A stretch of 64,000 nt of DNA. Source: Lachnospiraceae bacterium (GTDB lineage: Bacteria > Bacillota > Clostridia > Lachnospirales > Lachnospiraceae). Shown piece by piece: positions 37,685-45,525 of the stretch. Each line of letters opens with the position of its first letter. Position 1 is the stretch's first letter. The position numbers and the translations under genes were made by a program. The notes below the pieces were generated by a model, which saw nothing but the letters and a program-made list of their open reading frames with translations, was not told the origin of the DNA and made no database searches. The stretch lies in assembly GCA_009774245.1 (NCBI GenBank), contig VSNM01000011.1, forward strand, positions 1-64,000, given 5' to 3'.

Positions 37685-38146
37685 ATGACTATCAGAAGTG
37701 ACCAAAATATTGTATACAACAGTATGGAGGACAGGATAGCTGCCGCCAGAACAGAGCTTGGCATGGCAGACGATATAGCCTACCAGATTTACCAGTCCCG
37801 TCAGTCAGAACCCGACGAGAGCCAATTGATTAAAAATTTTTACTATAGTATCTATCATCTGGTTAAAGGGATATCCATTATTGATACAGGAAAAGAGTAT
37901 CATTCACATCATGCACTCATCAGCTATTTTAACCGCGAGAGCAGGAAGAGCTGTTTCCTGAACGGTACTGTACAGCTAGATGACACATTCCGTTCTGGCT
38001 TGGATCGATTGTTTGTCCTGCGTGACCAGTATGATTATAAAGAGCGGTTTGTTGATGAGGAGGATTATCAGGAGGCGGAAATCCTGTGGAAAAAAATGTA
38101 TCCTGAATTGGAAAATGTCCTGACAACCGTCATTGATCAAAAATAA
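37685..38146 (+). CDS. HEPN-domain protein (UPF0332-like), no MNT partner
   Basis: A 153-residue protein with HEPN-type helices: FYYSIYHLVKGISIIDTG, HHALISYFNRE, and LDRLFVLRDQYDYKERF, whose R-x3-DY resembles the UPF0332 signature. HEPN proteins are often ribonuclease toxins paired with a nucleotidyltransferase antitoxin, or RNA-binding subunits. No nucleotidyltransferase gene is adjacent; the gene sits alone between the radical-SAM pair and rng, where orthologous clusters usually have none. CAGGAGGG precedes the ATG. Domain assignment is by pattern only. Confidence 0.65.
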   Translation: MTIRSDQNIVYNSMEDRIAAARTELGMADDIAYQIYQSRQSEPDESQLIKNFYYSIYHLVKGISIIDTGKEYHSHHALISYFNRESRKSCFLNGTVQLDDTFRSGLDRLFVLRDQYDYKERFVDEEDYQEAEILWKKMYPELENVLTTVIDQK

Positions 38147-38167
38147 CCTGCCGTCAAAGGGAAGTGA

Positions 38168-39418
38168 ATGCAAATGGAAGCTATACGCTATATCATAACA
38201 AAATACAGAGACGGAATACTGTCATTTACACTGGACTCCAAAACCGGAAAAATGGAATCCGTCGTATTCACACCATCTGACAAAAATACAGAGGATGCGA
38301 ATATAGGCGATATCTTTGTCGCGAAGGTGAACAATGTCGCAAGACAGATCAATGCGGCTTTTATTGATTATGCGCTGGGCAAGAGAGGATATCTGCCTAT
38401 TGATATGGAATATGCGCCTGTCATCACGAACCGCCCATATGATGGCAGGATACTGGCGGGCGATGAAATCTTAGTGCAGCTCGAGAAAGAGGCTGTGCGG
38501 TCAAAAGAACCCGTATTTACCACAAATCTGTCACTGGCTGGCAAATACAGCGTCGTTTCCTGCGGCAACACCTACAAAGGCGTATCCAGAAAATGCTCCA
38601 AAGCCGAGAAGGAACAGCTTCGCGCAGCCATTCCAGAGGAAATTGACTACGGTGTAGTCATCCGCACAAACGCAGCTTTACTCCTGCCCGCATTAGAAAC
38701 TACGGATGATATGAAAGCGGAAGCACTACAACCAGTCAGGGCTGAAATCAGCTATCTGAGCGGCAAACTATCCACCCTGCTCCATGATGGTATCCACAGG
38801 ACATGCTATAGCCGCATTTGGCATGCGGCTCCCTCCTATCTGACGAATATGCGGGACGGTGGAGTGATCTATCAGCAGATTCTTACAGACAATCCACAAA
38901 TTTATGATGAAGTCAGGGAATTTGCGACACTGTATCTGCCAGAGCAGCTCGCCAGCATCTCGCTGTATCAGGATGACGCGTATCCGCTGCAGAAGCTTTA
39001 CCGCGTGGAGACACAGCTCGACGAACTGCTCGCGAAAAAAGTCTGGCTTAAATCCGGCGCTTATCTGGTCATCGAAAAGACAGAGGCCATGTATGTGATT
39101 GATGTCAATTCTGGAAAAAATATCTCGAAAAAAAGCAATGCGGAGTACATCCATCAGATCAACCTTGAAGCCGCCGCCGAAATCATACGTCAGATCAGAC
39201 TCAGAAACCTCACGGGAATGATACTGGTTGATTTTATCAACATGGACGACGCCCAAAAGGAAGATGCACTTTTGCAGGAGTTGAGAAGCCTGGCGAAGGA
39301 AGATCGCATTCAGACAAATATTATTGACATCACTGCTCTTGGACTTGTGGAAATTACCCGCAAAAAAACAACAAAATCGCTTGCAGAGCAGTTTGGCTTA
39401 GGAATTGTAGGGAAATAA
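38168..39418 (+). CDS. rng: Ribonuclease E/G family protein
   Basis: A 416-residue RNase G-type endoribonuclease: S1-like RNA-binding region (about 40-120; GDIFVAKVNNVARQINAAFIDY), catalytic core with the metal-binding aspartates in MYVIDVNSGK and MILVDFINMDD, and ITALGLVEITRKK at the end. It processes rRNA precursors and degrades mRNA. The tail after TRKKTTKS is short, and a Cys-pair zinc link is not obvious. It lies ahead of rplU, the usual Firmicute arrangement. ATG 38174 is an alternative start two codons in. Confidence 0.92.
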   Translation: MQMEAIRYIITKYRDGILSFTLDSKTGKMESVVFTPSDKNTEDANIGDIFVAKVNNVARQINAAFIDYALGKRGYLPIDMEYAPVITNRPYDGRILAGDEILVQLEKEAVRSKEPVFTTNLSLAGKYSVVSCGNTYKGVSRKCSKAEKEQLRAAIPEEIDYGVVIRTNAALLLPALETTDDMKAEALQPVRAEISYLSGKLSTLLHDGIHRTCYSRIWHAAPSYLTNMRDGGVIYQQILTDNPQIYDEVREFATLYLPEQLASISLYQDDAYPLQKLYRVETQLDELLAKKVWLKSGAYLVIEKTEAMYVIDVNSGKNISKKSNAEYIHQINLEAAAEIIRQIRLRNLTGMILVDFINMDDAQKEDALLQELRSLAKEDRIQTNIIDITALGLVEITRKKTTKSLAEQFGLGIVGK

Positions 39419-39454
39419 GTGCTCAGATTGCGCAGGATATTTCTTCAAGATTGT

Positions 39455-39502
39455 AGGAGAAAAAACGTAGGCGTAGCGGGCTACGGCGAGGCTTTTTGTC
39501 CT
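39455..39502. repeat. Imperfect hairpin element downstream of rng
   Basis: AGGAGAAAAAACGTAG pairs with CTACGG...CTTTTTGTCCT around an inner GCGTAGCGGG. Flanking CAAGATTGTAGGAGAAA and CAAGATTGGAGAAA are near direct repeats. It may be an rng terminator or a small mobile palindrome. Confidence 0.4.
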
Positions 39503-39640
39503 GCAAGATTGGAGAAATAGACAAGCAAGATGTGTCACTTGTTTTTCTACAGTTCCTTATATCAATAGGCAATTAACTACAATTAGGAAACAATAAAGGA
39601 CTCTCGTGCATTAGATCTATTGACCATGGGGAAGGAATCG

Positions 39641-40141
39641 ATGAAAAACAATAAGAAATTAGCAGTTGTGATCATTATAATAGGAATATTGTATGCAGTC
39701 ATATTTGCAGTCGTCATGTTCATTGTGATATTTCAGCCATATACAGTTTATGAGAATCCTGATTTGATTGCAGGGAGATTAGATGGCAGCTCCAGTAAAA
39801 TAAATTACAGAGCCAGTACTCAGGACGGCATCACGACCATAAACTGCAAAAAGATGACAGGTATGGATACCATCTGGAAATATCAGGCAGACAAAGATAT
39901 GACTCTGCAGATGCACTACAATCTGAAAGTGACAGCCGGAAAGGCAAAGCTAGTATTGATTACTCCAGACGATACCATCGTCACATTGACAGAGCAGGAA
40001 ACAACAGCTTACTCCAATACAGAAACGTTAGACACAGAATCCACAGCGGAATTAACTCTGAAAAAAGGAACAAACCGACTCAAAATCGTATGTGAGAAGG
40101 GGACGGCGTTTTCACTTTCTTTTCATATAACAGATTCTTAG
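39641..40141 (+). CDS. Membrane-anchored protein of unknown function
   Basis: A 166-residue protein from ATG 39641 (AAGGA just upstream): a short basic N-terminus (KNNKK), one membrane helix (about 6-33), then an extracellular beta-rich domain with IWKYQADKDMTLQMHYN and KKGTNRLKIVCEKG. No lipobox cysteine follows the helix, so it looks like a signal anchor rather than a lipoprotein. Not recognised as a named family. It interrupts the gap between rng and rplU and probably has its own transcript. Confidence 0.65.
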   Translation: MKNNKKLAVVIIIIGILYAVIFAVVMFIVIFQPYTVYENPDLIAGRLDGSSSKINYRASTQDGITTINCKKMTGMDTIWKYQADKDMTLQMHYNLKVTAGKAKLVLITPDDTIVTLTEQETTAYSNTETLDTESTAELTLKKGTNRLKIVCEKGTAFSLSFHITDS

Positions 40142-40201
40142 AGGAAAGTTTCTCAAATATGGCAGTGAAGAACCTTCTCATGATATCTGGGGAAAAAAAC
40201 A

Positions 40202-40230
40202 TTGACAATCCCTCACAACAATGCTACTAT
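40202..40230 (+). promoter_or_regulatory. Promoter of the rplU operon
   Basis: TTGACA (40202-40207), 17-base spacer, and TACTAT (40225-40230) with an extended TGC before the -10. It is the expected start of rplU-prp-rpmA transcription. Confidence 0.7.
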
Positions 40231-40236
40231 ATATGA

Positions 40237-40313
40237 GTATGCCGCATAACTAGGTTCAAGAGTATATTCAAAATACCACCAAAGTTAGCGAGTAATTATT
40301 TAGGAGGTGCAAT
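40237..40313 (+). promoter_or_regulatory. 5' leader of rplU, possible L21 leader
   Basis: About 77 bases separate the expected transcription start from the rplU ATG. Firmicutes rplU transcripts carry an autoregulatory L21 leader, and this stretch is a candidate by position, but I could not fold a convincing consensus. It ends in the strong AGGAGGTG site. Confidence 0.3.
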
Positions 40314-40619
40314 ATGTACGCAATTATTGCAACAGGTGGAAAGCAGTACAAGGTTTCCGAGGGAGATGTGATCAAGGTAGAAAAACTTGATGTCGAGGAA
40401 GGAAACACTGTAACTTTTGACAACGTGATTGCTGTGAGCAATGATTCTCTCAAGGTAGGCGTTGATGTGGCTAATGCATCTGTTTCCGCTACTGTTATGG
40501 AGCAGGGCAGAGGCAGGAAGGTCATCGTTTACAAGTACAAGAGAAAGACAGGCTATCACAAGAAAAACGGTCATAGACAAGCATACACTCAGGTTAAGAT
40601 TGATAAAATCAACGCTTAA
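40314..40619 (+). CDS. rplU: 50S ribosomal protein L21
   Basis: A 101-residue L21 of normal length: MYAIIATGGKQYKVSEGD, then the C-terminal KRKTGYHKKNGHRQAYTQVKI, both diagnostic. It binds 23S rRNA in the 50S subunit. The AGGAGGTG site is the strongest of the region, as expected for a ribosomal gene. First gene of rplU-prp-rpmA. Confidence 0.99.
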   Translation: MYAIIATGGKQYKVSEGDVIKVEKLDVEEGNTVTFDNVIAVSNDSLKVGVDVANASVSATVMEQGRGRKVIVYKYKRKTGYHKKNGHRQAYTQVKIDKINA

Positions 40620-40642
40620 TAGATGTTGTTCGTTTAGATAGT

Positions 40643-40990
40643 ATGACTACAATTGTTATTTTTAAATCCAAAGACAGCTACAAAGGGTTCACCTGTATGG
40701 GACATGCAGGTTTTGGACCGTCAGGTCATGATATTGTATGCGCTGCAATTTCCATCCTGGTGATTAATACGCTAAATTCCATAGAGGAGCTGGCAAAAGA
40801 AAATGTAATTACCGAAAGTGATGAAAAAGAAGGCTATCTTGAATGTCATTTTCCTGATGATATCAATGAAAAGACAAAACTTTTTATGGACTCTCTGGTG
40901 TTGGGTTTAAAAGGAATCGAACAAAGCTACGGTAAGAAAGCTTTTTCGAAAAAAAAGCGATATTTCGAGCTCATAATCAAGGAGGTGTAG
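40643..40990 (+). CDS. prp: Ribosomal-processing cysteine protease Prp
   Basis: A 115-residue Prp (YsxB) with the catalytic dyad visible as His21 in GHAGFG and Cys33 in DIVCAAIS. Prp removes the N-terminal extension of L27 before it enters the ribosome. The substrate gene, rpmA, starts four bases after its stop and encodes exactly such an extension. The ribosome site before the ATG is weak, which suits low expression between two abundant ribosomal proteins. Confidence 0.96.
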   Translation: MTTIVIFKSKDSYKGFTCMGHAGFGPSGHDIVCAAISILVINTLNSIEELAKENVITESDEKEGYLECHFPDDINEKTKLFMDSLVLGLKGIEQSYGKKAFSKKKRYFELIIKEV

Positions 40991-40994
40991 TACC

Positions 40995-41282
40995 ATGATG
41001 AAGTTCAATCTTCAATTTTTTGCTCATAAAAAGGGAGTTGGTTCTACTAAGAATGGTAGAGATTCCGAGTCTAAGAGATTAGGTGCAAAGAGAGCAGATG
41101 GTCAGTTCGTGAAGGCAGGCAACATTTTGTATAGACAGCGCGGGACAAAGATTCATCCGGGTGTCAATGTTGGAATCGGTGGAGATGATACATTGTTTGC
41201 ATTGGTTGACGGTGTACTCAGATTCGAGAGAAAAGGAAGAGACAGAAAACAGGCTTCCGTTTATCCTGTGGAGGCGAAATAA
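40995..41282 (+). CDS. rpmA: 50S ribosomal protein L27 with Prp-cleaved leader
   Basis: A 95-residue L27. The N-terminus MMKFNLQFFAHKKG contains the Prp recognition motif, with cleavage expected after Phe9 to expose AHKKG, the tail that reaches the peptidyl-transferase centre. The body (SKRLGAKRADGQFVKAGNILYRQRG) is typical. AAGGAGG overlaps the end of prp. The second ATG at 40998 is an equally good start. A perfect hairpin terminator follows. Confidence 0.99.
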   Translation: MMKFNLQFFAHKKGVGSTKNGRDSESKRLGAKRADGQFVKAGNILYRQRGTKIHPGVNVGIGGDDTLFALVDGVLRFERKGRDRKQASVYPVEAK

Positions 41283-41303
41283 GACCGCATTGCGAATCTA
41301 CTA

Positions 41304-41334
41304 AGGCTTCAGGTTTCACCTGAAGCCTTTTGAA
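41304..41334 (+). terminator. Rho-independent terminator after rpmA
   Basis: AAGGCTTCAGGT and ACCTGAAGCCTT form a perfect 12-base stem with a TTC loop, followed by a short T run. Confidence 0.88.
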
Positions 41335-41353
41335 TACACAGGCGTTTGGTGCA

Positions 41354-41388
41354 CGAGTAGGAGAGAAGTTTATTTCCCTGCTTGATCG
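41354..41388 (+). repeat. Dispersed palindromic repeat, copy D (diverged)
   Basis: CGAGTAGGAGAGAAG (41354), then TTTCCCTGCTTGATCG, aligns with copy A over about 33 bases with roughly eight differences. It lies in the obgE leader between the rpmA terminator and the obgE start. Confidence 0.5.
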
Positions 41389-41420
41389 TAACAACTCAAA
41401 CGCACAGAAAGGTGAAATAA

Positions 41421-42716
41421 ATGTTTGCAGATAGAGCCAAAATATATATCAGAAGCGGCAAGGGCGGAGATGGACATGTATCTTTCCGTCGCGAAAAATA
41501 TGTGCCAAACGGCGGCCCTGACGGTGGAGACGGCGGCAACGGCGGAAGTGTGATCTTTGAAGTGGATGAAGGTCTTAATACCCTGACTGATTTCCGTCAT
41601 ATCAGAAAATACTGTGCCCAGGACGGAGAACAGGGCGGAAAACGAAATTGTCGGGGAAAGAACGGAGAGGATATCATTGTAAAAGTTCCTGAGGGAACTG
41701 TTGTAAAAGAATTGGAATCTGGAAAGATCATCGCCGATCTGTCGGGCAAAAATCGTAGGCAGACCATATTGAGCGGTGGCAAAGGCGGTAATGGCAACCA
41801 GCATTATGCGACCTCCACCATGCAAGCACCCAAATATGCCCAGCCGGGACAACCCGCAAAAGAACTCAATCTTTTCCTGGAGTTGAAGGTGATTGCAGAT
41901 GTCGGACTTGTCGGATTTCCCAATGTCGGCAAGTCCACACTCCTGTCGCGTGTCACAAATGCCAGACCAAAGATTGCCAACTATCATTTCACAACTTTAA
42001 ATCCTAATCTGGGCGTTGTGGACCTCGATGGTGCAAAAGGTTTTGTCATTGCCGATATTCCGGGACTCATAGAAGGCGCCTCGGAGGGCATCGGACTTGG
42101 ACATGAATTCCTCCGCCATATTGAACGGACAAAGGTGTTGATTCATCTGGTTGACGCTGCATCGACAGAGGGACGCGATCCCATTGCGGATATTTACGCG
42201 ATCAACAAGGAGCTTGAAGCTTATAATACAGATATCGCCCACAGACCTCAAGTGATTGCGGCCAATAAAATTGATGCTATCTATGCCAGTAATGAGGAAG
42301 ATCCTGTTACAAAGATCAAGGAGGAGTTTGAACCTAAAGGAATCAAAGTGTTTCCAATCTCTGCTGTCTCAGGACAGGGGTTAAACGAACTTCTGTATTA
42401 TGTGCAGGATATGCTTTCCCAGATCAACGAACCGCCTACAGTCTTTGAACCGGAATTTAATCCAGATACAGATATTGTTGTGGGAAATGAGCCGTATACT
42501 GTTTCGTTTGACGAAAAGAAAAATGAATATGTCGTTGAAGGTCCCCGCATTGAAAAAATGCTCGGATACACCAACCTTGATTCAGAACGCGGCTTTAAGT
42601 TTTTCCAGGAATTTCTCAAAAACAATGAGATACTGGATGAACTGGAGGCTCTCGGCATTCAGGAGGGCGACACCGTGCGGATGTATGGTCTGGCATTTAG
42701 TTATTATAAAGAGTAA
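41421..42716 (+). CDS. obgE: GTPase ObgE/CgtA
   Basis: A 431-residue Obg: an N-terminal glycine-rich Obg fold (1-158; GGDGHVSFRREKY, GGPDGGDGGNGG), a G domain with GFPNVGKST (P-loop), DIPGLIEGA (switch II) and NKID, and a C-terminal OCT domain (about 350-430), as in Firmicutes. It acts in 50S assembly and stress signalling. GAAAGGTG provides the ribosome site. It leads the block obgE-yhbY-nadD-yqeK-rsfS. Confidence 0.98.
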   Translation: MFADRAKIYIRSGKGGDGHVSFRREKYVPNGGPDGGDGGNGGSVIFEVDEGLNTLTDFRHIRKYCAQDGEQGGKRNCRGKNGEDIIVKVPEGTVVKELESGKIIADLSGKNRRQTILSGGKGGNGNQHYATSTMQAPKYAQPGQPAKELNLFLELKVIADVGLVGFPNVGKSTLLSRVTNARPKIANYHFTTLNPNLGVVDLDGAKGFVIADIPGLIEGASEGIGLGHEFLRHIERTKVLIHLVDAASTEGRDPIADIYAINKELEAYNTDIAHRPQVIAANKIDAIYASNEEDPVTKIKEEFEPKGIKVFPISAVSGQGLNELLYYVQDMLSQINEPPTVFEPEFNPDTDIVVGNEPYTVSFDEKKNEYVVEGPRIEKMLGYTNLDSERGFKFFQEFLKNNEILDELEALGIQEGDTVRMYGLAFSYYKE

Positions 42717-42736
42717 AGGAAAGGGAACTATATATT

Positions 42737-43027
42737 ATGACAAGCAAACAGAGATCTTACCTAAAAGGCCTGGCGATGAACCTGGAGCCTGTATTTCAAA
42801 TTGGGAAATTGTCCGTGACGCCGGAAAATATCGAGGCAATTTCAGAGGTTTTCAATACACATGAGCTGATTAAGATAGCAGTTCTAAAGAATTGTATTGA
42901 CGATCCGAAGGAAATCGCAAATGTTGTCGCGGAACGCACACACGCACAGGTGGTTCAGGTGATTGGAAAGAAGATCATATTGTACAAGCCATTTAAAGAA
43001 AATCCTAAAATAGTTCTGCCAAGATAA
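42737..43027 (+). CDS. yhbY: YhbY/CRM-domain RNA-binding protein
   Basis: A 96-residue single CRM domain: TSKQRSYLKGLAMNL, then QIGKLSVTPENIEAI and the C-terminal VVQVIGKKIILYKP. YhbY binds pre-50S particles and contributes to ribosome assembly. It sits between obgE and nadD, its standard place. Confidence 0.96.
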   Translation: MTSKQRSYLKGLAMNLEPVFQIGKLSVTPENIEAISEVFNTHELIKIAVLKNCIDDPKEIANVVAERTHAQVVQVIGKKIILYKPFKENPKIVLPR

Positions 43028-43042
43028 GCAATGGAGGTATCC

Positions 43043-43654
43043 ATGAAAAATGGAAGGCGAATCGGTATTATGGGAGGTACGTTCAATCCCATTCACAATG
43101 GACACCTGCTGTTAGCCGCAAAGGCACAGGAGCAGGTTTTTCTGGAGCAGGTTTTATTTATGCCTAGCGGCAACTCCTATATGAAAAGAAACGTTCTGGA
43201 AACGCAGAAGAGGGTTGATATGGTATCATTAGCTATAAAAAACCATCCTGGTTTTGAGCTGTCTCTAATCGAAACAAGGAAATCCGGAAACACCTACACC
43301 TGTGAGACATTGAACTACTTAAAAGCAGCTAATCCGAATACCCAATATTATTTTATTGTCGGAGCAGATATTCTGTTCCAGATCGAGCAGTGGCGGCATC
43401 CGGAGCAGATTTTTCAAATGGCAGTATTGGTATGCGCGGTACGTGATGATTATGATATTGATGCAATTCAGGAAAAAGGCAACGCTTTGGCGGCATCAGG
43501 AGCCAATATCATTTACCTCAACATGCCCAAATTAGATATTTCATCTACAGATATAAGAGCAAAAGTGAAAAGCGGCATCCCTATCTCAAAACTGGTCCCG
43601 CCAGAGGTTGCGCACTATATAGAACAGGAGCATTTATATTATGAAGAAGATTAA
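43043..43654 (+). CDS. nadD: Nicotinate-nucleotide adenylyltransferase
   Basis: A 203-residue nucleotidylyltransferase with GGTFNPIHNGH (ATP-binding HxGH), FIVGADILFQIEQW and the C-terminal ISSTDIRAKV. It makes deamido-NAD from nicotinate mononucleotide and ATP. GGAGG lies five bases before ATG 43043, so the in-frame ATG at 43031 is less likely. It overlaps yqeK by 14 bases. Confidence 0.97.
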   Translation: MKNGRRIGIMGGTFNPIHNGHLLLAAKAQEQVFLEQVLFMPSGNSYMKRNVLETQKRVDMVSLAIKNHPGFELSLIETRKSGNTYTCETLNYLKAANPNTQYYFIVGADILFQIEQWRHPEQIFQMAVLVCAVRDDYDIDAIQEKGNALAASGANIIYLNMPKLDISSTDIRAKVKSGIPISKLVPPEVAHYIEQEHLYYEED

Positions 43655-44240
43655 GAAATACTTAAAGAAACATTTGACCAAAGACCGTTATCATCACACC
43701 CTCGGTGTTGCATATACTGCAATTGCGCTGGCTATGCGGTACAATCCTGATACGAGCAGTTCTGATTTCATAAAGAAAGCTGAAATTGCAGGCCTTCTTC
43801 ATGACTGTGCAAAGTGCATGGACAATGACAAAAAACTTCAAATTTGCGAGAAAAACAGTATTCCACACAGCAGCTTTGAAGTCAGCCATCCATATCTATT
43901 GCACGGAAAGGTGGGCGCATACATCGCAAAAACCAAATTTGACATTCAGGATGAGGATATTCTCCAGGCAATCACATGGCACACTACCGGGCGGCCTGAT
44001 ATGTCTCTGCTTGAGAAAATAATCTTTATTGCGGATTACATAGAACCTTCCCGCAATCCGATTCCGGAGCTTGATGAAATACGCCAGCTTGCATTTATAG
44101 ATATTGACAGGACAATGGAAAAAATTTTATCCAATACCCTTAAATTTCTTGAAGCAAAAGGAAATCCCATAGATCAAATGACACAGACAACCTATGACAG
44201 TTATGTGCGGCCTACATATAAAGGAGGAAATTTCGCTTGA
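43641..44240 (+). CDS. yqeK: YqeK family HD-domain hydrolase (symmetrical Ap4A hydrolase)
   Basis: A 199-residue HD-domain protein: RYHHTLGVAYTAIALA, the metal-binding LLHDCAKCMD, HPYLLHGKVGAYIAK, and ITWHTTGRPDMSLLEKIIFIADYIEP. Family members cleave diadenosine tetraphosphate to ADP. It begins inside nadD, with AGGAG upstream, and its stop overlaps the rsfS TTG start. Confidence 0.95.
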   Translation: MKKIKKYLKKHLTKDRYHHTLGVAYTAIALAMRYNPDTSSSDFIKKAEIAGLLHDCAKCMDNDKKLQICEKNSIPHSSFEVSHPYLLHGKVGAYIAKTKFDIQDEDILQAITWHTTGRPDMSLLEKIIFIADYIEPSRNPIPELDEIRQLAFIDIDRTMEKILSNTLKFLEAKGNPIDQMTQTTYDSYVRPTYKGGNFA

Positions 44241-44587
44241 ACACATTAAACAATGCTTTAAAAACAATTGTCAATGCTCTTGAAGATAAGAAGGCAGAAG
44301 AGATCGTGCTGATTGATATCAGCGAGGTATCAACGATCGCGGATTATTTTGTGATCACAAACGGCGCAAACGCGAGCCAGATACAGGCTTTGGCAGATAA
44401 CGTGCAGGAGAAGCTTGCCATAAACGGAATCCATCCGAGAAGTGTGGAGGGTTACAACACCGCAAACTGGATACTGATGGACTACAACGACATTCTCGTG
44501 CATGTATTTGACAAGGAAAGTCGTGGGTTTTATGATTTGGAACGCATGTGGCGTGACGGTAAAACGATCAATACAAACTCAATTTAA
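44237..44587 (+). CDS. rsfS: Ribosome silencing factor RsfS
   Basis: A 116-residue RsfS/Iojap protein: DISEVSTIADYFVITNGANASQIQALADNV and WILMDYNDILVHVFDKESRGFYDLERMW. It binds L14 and blocks subunit joining under starvation. The start is TTG at 44237, overlapping the yqeK stop by four bases, behind AAAGGAGG. A terminator shared with lexA follows. Confidence 0.96.
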   Translation: MNTLNNALKTIVNALEDKKAEEIVLIDISEVSTIADYFVITNGANASQIQALADNVQEKLAINGIHPRSVEGYNTANWILMDYNDILVHVFDKESRGFYDLERMWRDGKTINTNSI

Positions 44588-44598
44588 AAATAAAGAAG

Positions 44599-44651
44599 AA
44601 AAAATCGAAAGACAACCAATAATGAAAGATTTTGACTGTCTTTCGATTTTT
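44599..44651. terminator. Bidirectional terminator between rsfS and lexA
   Basis: AAAATCGAAAGACA (44601-44614) pairs with TGTCTTTCGATTTT (44637-44650), with A-rich and T-rich sides for both convergent genes. Confidence 0.85.
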
Positions 44652-44708
44652 AATAATCCAATATGAAATTTTTACAAATCAAATCTGGTACACTAAAAAT
44701 CTTTATAA

Positions 44709-45326
44709 TTAGTGATATAGACGAAAGACGCCATACACTTTTCCCAAAATTTCTACATCATCCAAAATAATGGGCTCCATCGTGTCGTTCTCCGGCTGGA
44801 GTCTGTAATGTCCGTTTTCCTTATAGTATGTCTTAACAGTAGCAGAGTCATCAACCAAAGCGACAACAGTATCTCCGTTTTCAGCAGTATTACATGCATG
44901 GATAAAGATCTGATCTCCATTGAAGATACCAGCATTGATCATGCTGTCTCCCTTCACTTTTAACACAAATGATTCGCCAGCCGGCACCATCTCAGCAGGA
45001 ATCGGGAAGTATCCCTCAATATTCTGCTCAGCAAGAATCGGTATGCCTGCAGCGACAGTCCCAACAATAGGAACGCTGGTCATCTCATGTCTGACCATCT
45101 GAAAACTGTCGTCCATGATCTCAATAGCGCGAGGTTTCGTCGGATCTCTTCTTATGTATCCATTCTTCTCAAGCGTCTCGAGATGAGAATGAACAGAAGA
45201 AGTAGACTTGAGGTTGACCGCCTCGCAGATCTCACGGACTGATGGCGGATAACCTTTTCTGAGAATTTCCGCTTTAATAAACTCTAAGATTTCTTTTTGT
45301 TTCGCTGTTATTTTTCCATATGCCAT
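44709..45326 (-). CDS. lexA: SOS repressor LexA
   Basis: A 205-residue LexA from ATG 45326, which has AGGAGG upstream; the longer frame lacks a site. The N-terminal winged helix (KQKEILEFIKAEI, GYPPSVREICEAV, STSSVHSHLETLEKNGYI) is followed by the self-cleavage site VAAGIP, the serine in KGDSMINAGI and the lysine in ATVKTYYKENG. It represses SOS genes until RecA triggers cleavage. It is divergent from a YneA-like gene, and LexA-type boxes occupy the shared region. Confidence 0.98.
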   Translation of the reverse strand: MAYGKITAKQKEILEFIKAEILRKGYPPSVREICEAVNLKSTSSVHSHLETLEKNGYIRRDPTKPRAIEIMDDSFQMVRHEMTSVPIVGTVAAGIPILAEQNIEGYFPIPAEMVPAGESFVLKVKGDSMINAGIFNGDQIFIHACNTAENGDTVVALVDDSATVKTYYKENGHYRLQPENDTMEPIILDDVEILGKVYGVFRLYH

Positions 45327-45348
45327 ATTATATGCCTCCTTTTTTATC

Positions 45349-45377
45349 ATTATAACACACCTTACAGAAAATTGCAA
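45349..45377 (-). promoter_or_regulatory. lexA promoter
   Basis: On the minus strand TTGCAA (45377-45372), a 17-base spacer and TATAAT (45354-45349), with an extended TGT before the -10. It lies 22 bases before the lexA start codon. Confidence 0.8.
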
Positions 45378-45388
45378 ACATATATTCC

Positions 45389-45400
45389 GAAAAATTGTTT
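45389..45400. promoter_or_regulatory. LexA-like box near the lexA promoter
   Basis: GAAAAATTGTTT differs from the clostridial GAACNNNNGTTT pattern at one base. It is part of a 25-base repeat also found at 45466, on the other side of the divergent promoters. Confidence 0.45.
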
Positions 45401-45420
45401 GGAAATTTTTCAAAAAAGTA

Positions 45421-45449
45421 TTGACAAACAAATCTTTGTTCTGTATAAT
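45421..45449 (+). promoter_or_regulatory. Consensus promoter of the YneA-like gene
   Basis: TTGACA (45421-45426), a 17-base spacer and TATAAT (45444-45449) match the sigma-A consensus perfectly. Such strength suits a tightly repressed SOS gene. Confidence 0.9.
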
Positions 45450-45456
45450 CTGTTTT

Positions 45457-45468
45457 AAACAACTGTTC
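45457..45468. promoter_or_regulatory. LexA box at the yneA transcription start
   Basis: AAACAACTGTTC is a perfect AAACNNNNGTTC (reverse of GAACNNNNGTTT), located about eight bases after the -10, over the expected start of transcription. Confidence 0.7.
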
Positions 45469-45469
45469 G

Positions 45470-45481
45470 GAATAATTGTTT
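45470..45481. promoter_or_regulatory. Second LexA-like box downstream of the yneA promoter
   Basis: GAATAATTGTTT has one mismatch to GAACNNNNGTTT and directly adjoins the better box at 45457. Confidence 0.45.
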
Positions 45482-45525
45482 GGAAATTTTGTTCGTCATA
45501 TTTTACTGTAAAGGAGAAACGTTTT

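Noticed and set aside
41370..41987. 205-codon frame antisense to obgE
   Set aside because: It is a shadow frame opposite the conserved Obg fold and P-loop coding sequence.
45421..45525. Longer start of the YneA-like protein at TTG 45421
   Set aside because: That TTG is the -35 box of the consensus promoter; AAAGGAG precedes ATG 45526.
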